From assembly GCA_031384695.1 (NCBI GenBank), contig JANNAV010000037.1, positions 1-32,912 on the forward strand: a stretch of DNA of 32,912 bases, given 5' to 3'. The notes under the pieces were generated by a model that was not told the origin of the DNA, made no database searches, and saw only the letters and a program-made list of their open reading frames with translations. The DNA is from JANNAV01 sp031384695 (GTDB taxonomy: Bacteria; Pseudomonadota; Alphaproteobacteria; Rhodobacterales; Rhodobacteraceae). Every line of letters begins with the position of its first letter. The stretch's first letter is position 1. Below, piece after piece: positions 15,080 to 24,426 of this stretch. The position numbers and the translations under genes were made by a program.

Positions 15080-18000
15080 TCTGGGGCCGCGCCTTGCTGG
15101 ATTGGTGCTTTCCCCGTCCCGCCGATGGCCTCTGGGCCGACACCGCGCCGATCCGGTCGGATCTCTTTGGCATCGAGCGGCTGGAGCATCATGCCCTGTC
15201 CCTTGCCACAGCGCAAAGCGTGCCCAAGGGCCGCCCGGTTGTGGTGTTCAACCTGCTCAGCCGGGTGAAAGACAACGCCCGGGTGCTGCTGGCCGCTTAC
15301 CGGTCGGGCGCGCAGGCGCTTGATGCGGGCCACACGATCACGCCTGCGGCAGAGTGGTTGCTGGATAACTTTCACATCGTCGAGCAACAGCTGCGCCAGA
15401 TCGAAGATGACCTGCCCCCCGGCTATTATCGCCATTTGCCGAAACTCGCGGCTGGGCCGTTTGCGGGCTACCCCCGCGTGCTGGGTCTGGCATGGGCCTA
15501 TGTCGCCCACACCGACAGCCTGCTGTCCGAAGCCGCACTGCTGCGTTTTGTGCAAGCCTATCAAACGGTTCAGCCCCTGACGATCGGCGAGATGTGGGCG
15601 GTGGCGATCACCTTGCGCATCGTGCTGGTCGAAAACATGCGGCGGCTGGCGGTGCAGATCACCGAGGCCGGCCGGCTGCGGCGGCTGGCCGACGCGCTGG
15701 TCGATCAGGTGCTCGCGGCAAGCGGCACCGGCGCTTCGACGCATATGATTCTGGCAGGGCTGGACGGCGCGGAGTTGTCCGAAATCATGGCGGCGCAGAT
15801 CGCCAAACGCCTGCGCGGCACCGATCCGGCCGGAACTCCGCTGGCGGCATGGCTTGACGGGCGTTTGTTGCGGATGGGGCTGACGGTTGATGCGGTGGTG
15901 GCCAGCGCACAGGCGCGGCAGGGCGCATCGAACGTCACGATGCGCAATATCGTCACCTCGATGCGGCGGCTGTCGGAAATGGACTGGGCCGATTTCTTTG
16001 AAGCCGCCAGCCTGATCGAGGCCCGCCTGCGCGAAGCGCCCGGTTACGGCGAGATGGATTTCGCCACCCGCAACCGGTACCGCACCGCCATCGAAATGCT
16101 GGCGCGGCATTCGGATCATGGCGCGGAAAAGCAAGGCGACGCAGCCCAAGGCGAAGCTTCGGTGACCGAAGCCGTTCTGGCGATTGCCCGCGCGGGCACC
16201 ACGGTTGCCGCCCGCGATCCGGGGTACGCGCTGATCGGCCCGGGGCTGAACGCGTTGCGCGACAGCCTCGGCTATGCGCCGCCGCTGTCGGTGGCGCTGG
16301 GGCGGCACCTGCACCGCCTTGGGTTGCCCGGCTACCTTGGGGCCATCGCCCTCGCATCGGCTCTGGTGCTGGCTGCAACTCTGTGGCTGACAAGCGTGTG
16401 GCTGACTGGCCTGCATGGCATGGTGCTTATGGTGACAGCCTTGGGTCTGGCGGTCGAGGCGGGCACGGCGCTGGTCAATCTGATGATCACCCGGCTGGTC
16501 GGGCCGAAACCGCTGCCCGGCATGGCGCTGGAACAGGGCATCCCCGCCGATCTGCGCACGCTTGTCGCCGTGCCGATCCTGCTGGCTGACGCTGCAGATC
16601 TGGCGGCGCAGATCCAGCAGCTGGAAGTGCACTATCTGTCCAGCGTCACCGGCGAGGTGCATTATGCCCTGCTCTCGGACGGGCTCGACAGCGCCACCGA
16701 AGCCACGGCGTCAGACGCCGCCCTGATCACCGCCGCCCGGGCCGCGATTGCCACGTTGAACGCGGCCCACCCATCGCCGGGCGGTGACCGCTTCCTGCTG
16801 TTGCACCGCCAGCGCCGCTGGAACCCGTCCGAAGGGGTGTTCATGGGGTGGGAACGCAAGCGCGGCAAACTGACCGAGCTGAACCACCTGCTGCGCGGCG
16901 CCACCGATACCAGCTTTCTGCCCGGCACGGCGGTGCCCCAAGGGGTGCAGTTTGTCATCACGCTGGACGCCGACACCCGCCTGCTGCGCGATACGGTGCG
17001 GCGGCTGATCGGCAAGATGGCGCATCCGCTGAACCATCCGGTGATCGACCCTTTGCGCCAGCGCGTCACATCGGGCTATGGCATCTTGCAGCCGCAGGTC
17101 ACCCCGGCCCTGCCCCTTGGCCTTGAAGGATCGCTCTATCAGCAGATTTCCTCCAGCCCCGGCGGGATCGAGCCCTATGCGGCGGCCGCCTCGGATGTCT
17201 ATCAGGATATGTTTGACGAAGGCTCTTTCACCGGCAAAGGCATCTACCATGTCGATGCCTTCATGGCGGCGCTGGCGGGCAGGGTGCCCGACAACAGCCT
17301 GCTCAGCCATGATTTGTTCGAGGGCGCCTTCGCCCGCGCGGGCCTCGCCTCCGACATTCAGGTGGTCGAGGAATTTCCCGCCCGCCAGGATGTTGACGCC
17401 CGCAGACAGCATCGCTGGGCGCGGGGCGATTGGCAACTGCTGCCCTGGATCAGCGGCAGGCGCAAGGCAACCGGCGGTATCTCGGCGGTCAACCTTTGGA
17501 AAATGCTGGATAACCTGCGCCGTTCTCTGCTTGCCCCGCTCACCCTGCTTTCGTTGTTCGCAGGCTGGCAGCTGCCGTTGCCGCAGGCCTTGGTCTGGAC
17601 CGCCGCCGTGCTGGCGCTGCTGGCGCTGCCACGCCTGATTGCCCTGCCGCTCGCGGTTTTGCCGGGGCGGGCCGGGATCACCTCGCGAAGCCATTTTCAG
17701 GCCCTGCTGGGGGATGTGCAACTCGCCTTTGCCCAGACCGGGCTGATGATCGTTTCGCTTGCCGATACCGCGGCGCAGATGCTGGATGCCATCTTGCGCA
17801 CGGCTGTACGGCTGCGCCGCGGGCGGCACCTGTTGGAATGGGTCACGGCGGCGCAGGCAAGTCAGGCGGGCTTGCCCGGATACCTCGGGTTCTACCGGCA
17901 AAAGGCGCGCGGCGTGGCGCTTGGGCTGTTCACCTGCGCGCTGGCCTATGCGCTGAATGCCGGGGTCTGGCCGCTGGTGCTGGGCTTTGCCACACTCTGG

Positions 18001-21000
18001 CTTGCCGCACCCGCGCTGGCCCGCCGCATCAGCCTGCCGATTGCGGCTCACGCCGCAACCCCCCTTGCCCCCGGCGAACGCGATGCCCTGCGCCTGATTG
18101 CCCGCAGCACCTGGCGCTATTTCGAAACATTTGTGACCGAAAGCAGCCATTTCCTGCCGCCCGACAATTTTCAGGAAATCCCCCGCCCGGTGGTGGCCAC
18201 CCGCACCTCGCCCACCAACATCGGCCTTTACCTGCTTTCGGTGACGGTGGCGCAAGACATGGGCTGGATCGGTCAGGCCGAGGCGGCAACCCGGCTGGAA
18301 CAGACGCTGGCCACCCTCTTGCGGCTGTCGCGCTTTCGCGGCCATCTCTACAACTGGTACGACACCACGGATTTGCGCGTGCTGGACCCGGCCTATATCT
18401 CGACAGTCGACAGCGGCAACCTTGCGGGGCACCTGATCGCGGTGGCGCAGGCCTGCGAGCATTGGGCGGCCCATCCCGGCGCACCCGATCTCGCAGGATG
18501 GCAAGACGCGCTTGCCCTCGCGGTAGCAGCCCTGCCGGTTGCAGCCCTGCCGGTTGCAGCCCTCGGCGCGGCACCGGATCAGCAGTTGGCAGACCTTTTG
18601 GCCCGCGTCGCCGATCAACCGGCCCTCGCGGCCGAAGCCGCCATCATGGCCGAGGCGCAGAGTGGCGCGGAGTCGGATCTGACATTCTGGGCCCGCGCGG
18701 TTGCTGCAAGCCATGCAAGCCAACTGGCCGAACCGGCAACGCCCGCGCGGCTGCGTGCGGTCGGCGAACTGGCGCGGCAACTGGCGCTGGATATGGAGTT
18801 CGGTTTCCTGCTGCAGCCCGAGAAAAAGCTGCTGTCGATCGGGTTTTCGGTGGCCAGCAACACTCTGGATGCCAACTGCTACGATCTTCTGGCGTCCGAA
18901 GCGCGGTTGGCCAGTCTGTTTGCCATTGCCAAGGGCGATGTGGAAACCCGGCACTGGTTCCGGCTGGGCCGGTCCAGCACGCCCATCGGCGCGGGGCAGG
19001 CGCTGATTTCATGGTCGGGCAGCATGTTCGAATATCTGATGCCGTCGCTGGTGATGCGCGCACCGGCAGGCTCGGTGCTGGCGCAAACCAACCGCCGCGT
19101 GGTGGCGCAGCAACAGGTTTACGCGGCAGGCGTCGGCATGCCGTGGGGCGTCTCGGAATCCGCCTACAATGCCCGCGATCTGGAGATGACCTATCAGTAT
19201 TCCAACTTCGGGGTGCCGGGCCTTGGCCTGAAGCGCGGGCTCAGCGAAAACCGCGTCATCGCCCCCTATGCCACTGGCCTGGCGGCGATGGTCGATCCGC
19301 ATGCGGCGCTGCGCAACTTCGCGCTGTTGCGGGCCATGGGCGCGCAGGGCCGCTACGGCTTTTATGAGGCGGTCGATTTTACCGCCGCGCGTGTGCCCGA
19401 GGGTGCAGGCCACGTCGTCGTGCAAAGTTTCATGGCGCATCATCAGGGCATGACCATCACCGCCATCGCCAATGTCCTGCACGACGGCGCCCTGCGTGAG
19501 CGCTTTCACGCCGAACCGATCATTCAGGCGGTGGAGATGCTGTTGCAGGAACGGGTGCCGCGCGATGTCGCCTTTGCTCCGCCCCGCGCCAAAGAGGTGA
19601 CGGTGGCGGCGGTCGAAGGGCAGTCGGCGGCGGTGGTGCGGCATTTCGAACACCCCGACGGCGCGCTGCCCACAGCGCATCTGCTCTCAAACGGCAGCTA
19701 CGGCGTGATGCTCACCCCGGATGGCGCGGGCTTCAGCCGCTGGGGCAATCTTGCCATCACCCGCACCCGCGCCGATGCAACCCGGATGCAGCACGGCGGC
19801 TTTGTCTATCTGCGCGATGTGCGCACGCGCGGCCAATGGTCTGCCGCCGTGCTGCCCACCGGGCGCGACGGCGATCTGCACCGGGCGGTGTTTTGCGAAC
19901 ATCACGCCGCCTTCACCCACACCGCCCGTGATCTGGTCACCCATACCGAAGTCGTGGTCTCCGCCGAAGACAACACCGAGGCCCGCCGCGTGACGCTGAC
20001 CAACACCGGCCGTCCACCGCGCGAGATCGACGTTACCTCCTATGCCGAACTGGTGCTGGCCCCCCTCGCCGCCGACCTGTCGCACCCGGCGTTTTCCAAA
20101 CTGTTCGTCGTCACCGATTATCTGCCTGAACTCGGGGTGCTGATCGCCACCCGCCGCAAACGCAGCCCTTCCGACCCCGAGGTCTGGGCCGCACATCTTG
20201 CCGTGGTCGAGGGGGTGGAAACCGCCCCCCAGCAACACGAGACGGATCGCGCGCGCTTTATCGGACGCGGCCGCAGCCTTGCCGGTCCCGAGGCCGCCGA
20301 AGGCCCGCTTTCGGGCACCATCGGCACCGTGCTTGACCCGGTGTTCGCCCTGCGCCGCCGGGTGCTTGTCGCGGGGGGCGCGCGCGCGCGGGTGACGTTC
20401 TGGACGATGGTTGCGGCCACTCCCGAGGCGCTGCTGGATCTGGTCGAACGTCACCGCGACCCGTCGGCCTTCGGGCGCGCCGTAACCCTCGCCTGGACGC
20501 AAACCCAGGTGCAGATGCGCCATCTGGCCATCACCGCCGCCATCGCCGCCGATTTTCAACGCCTTGCCGGGATGCTGATCCGCGGCGATGCCCGGCTGCG
20601 CGCCAGCGTGGCCCAGATCCGCGCCGGGGCAGGGCCGCAATCCGATCTCTGGGCGCTGGGGATTTCCGGCGATCTGCCCATCGTGCTGTTCCTGATCAGC
20701 GATGCCGAAGACATCGGCCGCCTGCAAGAGGTGCTGGCCGCGGCGGAATACTGGCGGATGCGGCAATTGGCGGTTGATCTGGTGATCCTCAACGACCGCT
20801 CCTCGTCTTATGTGCAGGATTTGCAGACTGCGGTGGATGCGGCGGTGCGCTCGGCGCAGGCCCGCCCGGACACCGCCCTTACCGGCGGCGCGATCCACAC
20901 CTTGCGCGCCGATCTGACACCGCCCGAGGCGCGGGCGCATCTTCTGGCGGCGGCGGCGGTGGTGCTGATCGCCAGCAGTGGCAGCATCGGCGCGCAGCTG

Positions 21001-23514
21001 GATCTGCTGCCGCAACCGTCGCCCGCCGCACCGCCACCGCCGGATATCGCCCCGCCCCCGCCCCCGCCCCCTCCCCCGGCAGCACCCGCACCAGAACTGG
21101 AATTCTTCAACGGCACCGGCGGCTTTGGCCACGATGGCCGGGAATATGTCACCCTGCTGCGCGATGGCCAGACCACCCCCGCCCCCTGGATCAACATCAT
21201 CGCCAACCCCGCCTTCGGCTTTCAGGTTTCGGCCGAAGGCAGCGGCTTCAGCTGGGCCGAAAACAGCCGCGAAAACCAGTTGACGCCATGGTCGAACGAT
21301 CCGGTCACCGATCCCGCAGGCGAGGCGATCTATCTGCAAGACCTCGACTCCGGCCAGACATGGACCCCGACCGCACAGCCGATCCGCACCAAAGGCACCT
21401 ATATCGCCCGGCACGGCTTTGGCTATTCCCGCTTTGAACACAGCGCCAACGGCATTGATGCCGACATGGTGCAGTTCGTGCCGATGGATAGCCCGGCAGC
21501 AGATGCGCCCGTCAAGATCACAAGGCTGACGCTGCACAACACCAGCGGGCGCAGCCGGCGGCTTTCCGTCACCGGCTATGCTGAATGGGTGCTCGGCACC
21601 GCGCGCAGCGCCACCGCAACCCACCTGATCACCGAAGTTGATCACGAAACCGGCGCAATTCTGGCCCACAACCCGCGCAGCATCGCCTTCCCGGGGCGGG
21701 TAGCGTTTGCCGATCTGGGCGCCCAAACCACCAGCCGCAGCGGCGACCGGGCCGAGGTGCTGGGCCACGCAGGCGCTATGGCCGCCCCCGCCCGGCTGGC
21801 GGGGCTGTCCGGCCGGGTGGGGCCGGGGCTGGATCCTTGCGCCGCCCTGCAACGCACCATCACTCTGGCACCGGGCCAAAGCGCGGACATCGTGTTTCTG
21901 CTGGGCCAATGTGCCAGTGCCGACGAGGCCCGCGCCCTGATCCTTGCAACCCGCGCGCGCGATCTGTCCAAGGCGCTGGACACGGCCAAGGCATGGTGGG
22001 CCGATCTTCTGGGCCAAGTGCAGGTCCACACCCCCGACCGCGCGACGGATATCATGCTGAACGGCTGGCTGCTGTATCAGACGCTGGCTTGCCGCATCTG
22101 GGCGCGGGCCGGGTTTTATCAGGCCAGCGGCGCTTACGGGTTCCGCGATCAGTTGCAGGACGGCATGGCGCTGGCGGCCCTGCGCCCGGAAATCACCCGG
22201 GCGCATCTCTTGCGCGCCGCCGCCCGGCAGTTCCCCGAAGGCGACGTACAGCATTGGTGGCTGCCCCATTCCGGGCAGGGCGTGCGCACCCGGATTTCCG
22301 ATGACAGGGTCTGGCTTGCCTATGCGGTGGCGCAATATGTCGCCGTTTCGGGTGATGCGGCCGTGCTGGACGAGGTGCTGCCGTTTCTTGATGGCCCGGC
22401 ACTGCGCCCGGGCGAGCATGACGCCTTCTTTCAGCCGGGCGTTTCTGAAACCACAGCCACCCTGTTCGAACACTGTGCCCGCGCCCTTGATCAGGCCACC
22501 GGGATGACCGGCACCGATGGCATGCCCCTGATCGGCACCGGCGACTGGAACGATGGCATGAACCGGGTGGGTGAGGCGGGGCAGGGCACCAGTGTCTGGC
22601 TTGGCTGGCTGCTGATTGCCACGCAACGGGCGTTTCAGCCCTTGGTCGATGCCCGCAAAATCAACCGCGAAACCAACCGCGCCGCACTCTGGCGTGCGGG
22701 TGCAGAAAGCGTCCGCGCGGCCATCGAAAGCAACGGCTGGGATGGTGAGTGGTATCGGCGCGGGCGCTTTGACGATGGCAGCCTGCTCGGTTCGGCAAGC
22801 GTGGCTGAGTGTCAGATCGATTCCATCGCACAGTCCTGGGCGGTGCTGTCGGGCGCCGCCGACCCCGCGCGCGCGGCCAAAGCGATGCAGTCGATGACAG
22901 ATCGCCTGATCCAACCCGATCTGGCACTGCTGTTCACCCCGCCGTTCGACCGGTCGCTGCCCGATCCGGGCTATATCAAGGGCTATCCGCCGGGCCTGCG
23001 GGAAAATGGCGGCCAGTACAGCCATGCCGCGATGTGGGCCATTCTGGCGCATGCCGGGCTTGGCAACGGCGATGCTGCGGGCGCGCTGTTCGCGCTGGTG
23101 AACCCGGTCAACCACGCACTGACCGCGACTGAGGCGGCGCGCTACAAGGTGGAACCCTATGTGATCGCCGCCGATGTCTATTCCGCCGCCCCGCATGTCG
23201 GGCGGGGCGGCTGGACATGGTACACAGGCTCCGCCGCATGGATGTACCGCGCCGGGATCGAGGGGCTGCTGGGCCTGACACGCAGCGGCGATACCTTGCG
23301 CTTTGCACCCTGCTTTCCCAAAGCATGGCCACAGGTGCAACTGCGGCTGGCCTACGGCCCCGCGCCCTGCCGGGTGACAATCTTGAACCCGCACGGTCTG
23401 GGCACCGGCATCACGTCCGCCCGTCTGAACGGTGCCGCGATAAACTGCGTCGCGGGCAGTGTGACGATCGGCATTGATCAGTTGCAGGGCGTTCTGACGC
23501 TTGAAATCGGTTAG
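15076..23514 (+). CDS. ndvB: cyclic beta-1,2-glucan synthase (NdvB/Cgs)
   Basis: A 2812-aa inner-membrane synthase (Brucella Cgs is 2867 aa). Order: N-terminal domain (1-~410); membrane helices ~415-475; GT84 glucosyltransferase (~500-790) with Asp631-Ala-Asp633 and QHRW (778-781); more helices (~805-870, 925-975); a GH189-type cyclising domain (~990-1400, with LYNWYDTTDLRVL and STVDSGNLAGH); two beta-sandwich domains separated by a proline-rich linker (~1979-2008); and a GH94-like phosphorylase domain with GDWNDGMN (2489-2496), Asp2493 being the likely general acid. It polymerises UDP-glucose into cyclic periplasmic beta-1,2-glucans used in osmoadaptation and host interaction. GTG 15076 overlaps the upstream stop. 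Odd: nine consecutive prolines in the linker, and a triple ALPVA duplication near 18530-18560. Confidence 0.95.
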   Translation: MIWGRALLDWCFPRPADGLWADTAPIRSDLFGIERLEHHALSLATAQSVPKGRPVVVFNLLSRVKDNARVLLAAYRSGAQALDAGHTITPAAEWLLDNFHIVEQQLRQIEDDLPPGYYRHLPKLAAGPFAGYPRVLGLAWAYVAHTDSLLSEAALLRFVQAYQTVQPLTIGEMWAVAITLRIVLVENMRRLAVQITEAGRLRRLADALVDQVLAASGTGASTHMILAGLDGAELSEIMAAQIAKRLRGTDPAGTPLAAWLDGRLLRMGLTVDAVVASAQARQGASNVTMRNIVTSMRRLSEMDWADFFEAASLIEARLREAPGYGEMDFATRNRYRTAIEMLARHSDHGAEKQGDAAQGEASVTEAVLAIARAGTTVAARDPGYALIGPGLNALRDSLGYAPPLSVALGRHLHRLGLPGYLGAIALASALVLAATLWLTSVWLTGLHGMVLMVTALGLAVEAGTALVNLMITRLVGPKPLPGMALEQGIPADLRTLVAVPILLADAADLAAQIQQLEVHYLSSVTGEVHYALLSDGLDSATEATASDAALITAARAAIATLNAAHPSPGGDRFLLLHRQRRWNPSEGVFMGWERKRGKLTELNHLLRGATDTSFLPGTAVPQGVQFVITLDADTRLLRDTVRRLIGKMAHPLNHPVIDPLRQRVTSGYGILQPQVTPALPLGLEGSLYQQISSSPGGIEPYAAAASDVYQDMFDEGSFTGKGIYHVDAFMAALAGRVPDNSLLSHDLFEGAFARAGLASDIQVVEEFPARQDVDARRQHRWARGDWQLLPWISGRRKATGGISAVNLWKMLDNLRRSLLAPLTLLSLFAGWQLPLPQALVWTAAVLALLALPRLIALPLAVLPGRAGITSRSHFQALLGDVQLAFAQTGLMIVSLADTAAQMLDAILRTAVRLRRGRHLLEWVTAAQASQAGLPGYLGFYRQKARGVALGLFTCALAYALNAGVWPLVLGFATLWLAAPALARRISLPIAAHAATPLAPGERDALRLIARSTWRYFETFVTESSHFLPPDNFQEIPRPVVATRTSPTNIGLYLLSVTVAQDMGWIGQAEAATRLEQTLATLLRLSRFRGHLYNWYDTTDLRVLDPAYISTVDSGNLAGHLIAVAQACEHWAAHPGAPDLAGWQDALALAVAALPVAALPVAALGAAPDQQLADLLARVADQPALAAEAAIMAEAQSGAESDLTFWARAVAASHASQLAEPATPARLRAVGELARQLALDMEFGFLLQPEKKLLSIGFSVASNTLDANCYDLLASEARLASLFAIAKGDVETRHWFRLGRSSTPIGAGQALISWSGSMFEYLMPSLVMRAPAGSVLAQTNRRVVAQQQVYAAGVGMPWGVSESAYNARDLEMTYQYSNFGVPGLGLKRGLSENRVIAPYATGLAAMVDPHAALRNFALLRAMGAQGRYGFYEAVDFTAARVPEGAGHVVVQSFMAHHQGMTITAIANVLHDGALRERFHAEPIIQAVEMLLQERVPRDVAFAPPRAKEVTVAAVEGQSAAVVRHFEHPDGALPTAHLLSNGSYGVMLTPDGAGFSRWGNLAITRTRADATRMQHGGFVYLRDVRTRGQWSAAVLPTGRDGDLHRAVFCEHHAAFTHTARDLVTHTEVVVSAEDNTEARRVTLTNTGRPPREIDVTSYAELVLAPLAADLSHPAFSKLFVVTDYLPELGVLIATRRKRSPSDPEVWAAHLAVVEGVETAPQQHETDRARFIGRGRSLAGPEAAEGPLSGTIGTVLDPVFALRRRVLVAGGARARVTFWTMVAATPEALLDLVERHRDPSAFGRAVTLAWTQTQVQMRHLAITAAIAADFQRLAGMLIRGDARLRASVAQIRAGAGPQSDLWALGISGDLPIVLFLISDAEDIGRLQEVLAAAEYWRMRQLAVDLVILNDRSSSYVQDLQTAVDAAVRSAQARPDTALTGGAIHTLRADLTPPEARAHLLAAAAVVLIASSGSIGAQLDLLPQPSPAAPPPPDIAPPPPPPPPPAAPAPELEFFNGTGGFGHDGREYVTLLRDGQTTPAPWINIIANPAFGFQVSAEGSGFSWAENSRENQLTPWSNDPVTDPAGEAIYLQDLDSGQTWTPTAQPIRTKGTYIARHGFGYSRFEHSANGIDADMVQFVPMDSPAADAPVKITRLTLHNTSGRSRRLSVTGYAEWVLGTARSATATHLITEVDHETGAILAHNPRSIAFPGRVAFADLGAQTTSRSGDRAEVLGHAGAMAAPARLAGLSGRVGPGLDPCAALQRTITLAPGQSADIVFLLGQCASADEARALILATRARDLSKALDTAKAWWADLLGQVQVHTPDRATDIMLNGWLLYQTLACRIWARAGFYQASGAYGFRDQLQDGMALAALRPEITRAHLLRAAARQFPEGDVQHWWLPHSGQGVRTRISDDRVWLAYAVAQYVAVSGDAAVLDEVLPFLDGPALRPGEHDAFFQPGVSETTATLFEHCARALDQATGMTGTDGMPLIGTGDWNDGMNRVGEAGQGTSVWLGWLLIATQRAFQPLVDARKINRETNRAALWRAGAESVRAAIESNGWDGEWYRRGRFDDGSLLGSASVAECQIDSIAQSWAVLSGAADPARAAKAMQSMTDRLIQPDLALLFTPPFDRSLPDPGYIKGYPPGLRENGGQYSHAAMWAILAHAGLGNGDAAGALFALVNPVNHALTATEAARYKVEPYVIAADVYSAAPHVGRGGWTWYTGSAAWMYRAGIEGLLGLTRSGDTLRFAPCFPKAWPQVQLRLAYGPAPCRVTILNPHGLGTGITSARLNGAAINCVAGSVTIGIDQLQGVLTLEIG

Positions 23515-23589
23515 AGCGGATTTCCTTCAATCTGATTCAGATTGAAGGAAATCCAAGACAAGATCAGCTTGGGAATGTCGCGTGTTGCG
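23515..23589 (+). repeat. 75-nt palindromic intergenic repeat, copy 2
   Basis: Starts on the base after the glucan synthase stop. The palindrome is perfect here: 18-nt arms 23518-23535 and 23537-23554 around a single T. The 35-nt tail to 23589 matches copy 1 (6368-6442). As RNA it would fold into a long hairpin and could protect or end the cgs message, though no T run follows. Confidence 0.87.
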
Positions 23590-23946
23590 GCACGCCGTTC
23601 GCCGGGGGAGATGCGGCATTCCGGTCTGTTGGGCAAATCAGTCAACACACAACAGTCAGGGGGGGGCCATCAAGGTTGATCCCCCCAAACGACCAGCCCG
23701 TTTTGTCTGTGACGGCATCAGCCCTTGTCAGATCGTCGTTTGCATAGGTTGTGCATAGCAAGCTGCATGCGGAAATGCGTCAGGGTTCTCTCGGAACAGA
23801 TTGGCAAATCGGTGGCGCGGGTGATCCGCCACCGCAGCCCGTACCAACCGCTGCGCCCGCCCGCCGGGGGGCTCGGCAGGGTAAGAAATGCGCAATCCGT
23901 CTTTGGTTGAGTGCTGGGATAGCGCTTGCAATCCCGGTTGAAAACT
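23590..23946. other. non-coding gap before the RHH gene
   Basis: About 360 bases without a credible gene; open frames here are short or antisense. It holds a GC hairpin at 23659-23686 (GGGGGG, bulged CC, ATCA, loop AGGT, TGAT, CCCCCC) and an 18-nt sequence at 23741-23758 that recurs inverted at 27685-27702. No EcfG-type promoter was seen. Confidence 0.5.
23741..23758 (-). repeat. 18-nt repeat CTATGCACAACCTATGCA, copy 1
   Basis: On the minus strand this reads CTATGCACAACCTATGCA, itself two TATGCA direct repeats 11 nt apart (one helical turn). An identical copy lies on the plus strand at 27685-27702. Confidence 0.7.
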
Positions 23947-23976
23947 CCACATACCATCCACACGGATGCCATGTGG
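23947..23976. promoter_or_regulatory. 30-bp interrupted palindrome at the RHH start (operator candidate)
   Basis: CCACAT (23947-23952), CATCC (23955-23959), ACAC, GGATG (23964-23968), ATGTGG (23971-23976): two nested inverted repeats sharing one centre and covering the first start codon of the RHH gene. This is where an autoregulating ribbon-helix-helix dimer would bind. Confidence 0.6.
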
Positions 23977-24402
23977 ATGATTATGATGAAACCAACGCTG
24001 GTCACAACCCCCAAACACCCCGAGTCTGAAAAGCTGACCATCAACATCGGCTTTGTCGATCTGGGCCAGATCGAGTTGTTGGTGCAGGAAGGGTTCTACG
24101 CCAACCGCAGCGATTTCATCCGCACCGCGATCCGCAACCAGATCGACCGCCACGCAGAAACCGTCCGCAATCTCGTCACCCGCAAAAGCGTAGACCTCGG
24201 CGTCCGCCGCATCACTCATGCCGAACTAACAGCGGCGCAAACCGCCCGTCAGATGCTCGACATCCAAGTGCTCGGCCTCGCCATCATCGCGCCGGAAATC
24301 TCGCCCGACCTCGCCCGCAACACCATCTCCAGCCTGCAAATCCTCGGCGCCCTGCACGCCAGCGAAGCCGTAAAAGCCGCGCTGGCCGACCGGATAACCT
24401 GA
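23971..24402 (+). CDS. ribbon-helix-helix (CopG-type) regulator
   Basis: A protein of about 143 aa with an N-terminal ribbon-helix-helix domain: KLTINIGFVDLGQIELLVQEGFYANRSDFIRTAIRNQIDRH. The strand (KLTINIGF) and the two helices including the NRSDFIRTAI turn are characteristic. The C-terminal part has an HAELTAAQTARQMLDIQVLGLAIIAPEISPDLA segment typical of a family often placed beside PHB-depolymerase-type esterases. Candidate starts are ATG 23971, 23977, 23983 and 23986; none has a strong ribosome binding site, and 23971 is given as the longest plausible. It probably represses itself and the esterase 24 nt downstream through the palindrome at its start. Confidence 0.85.
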   Translation: MWMIMMKPTLVTTPKHPESEKLTINIGFVDLGQIELLVQEGFYANRSDFIRTAIRNQIDRHAETVRNLVTRKSVDLGVRRITHAELTAAQTARQMLDIQVLGLAIIAPEISPDLARNTISSLQILGALHASEAVKAALADRIT

Positions 24403-24426
24403 TATATTCATTCAAGAAAGTACCAC

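Noticed and set aside
19687..23394. 1235-codon open frame antisense to the glucan synthase
   Set aside because: Long antisense frames are common in high-GC genes; it shows no domain, and the sense frame has clear catalytic motifs.
6368..23589. Composite transposon or integrated element bounded by the 75-nt repeats
   Set aside because: No transposase, integrase, tRNA attachment site or target duplication is visible, so only a repeat-bounded block is claimed.
23659..23686. Strong terminator for the glucan synthase
   Set aside because: The G/C stem has a 2-nt bulge and no T run follows, so it is only listed as a possible hairpin.
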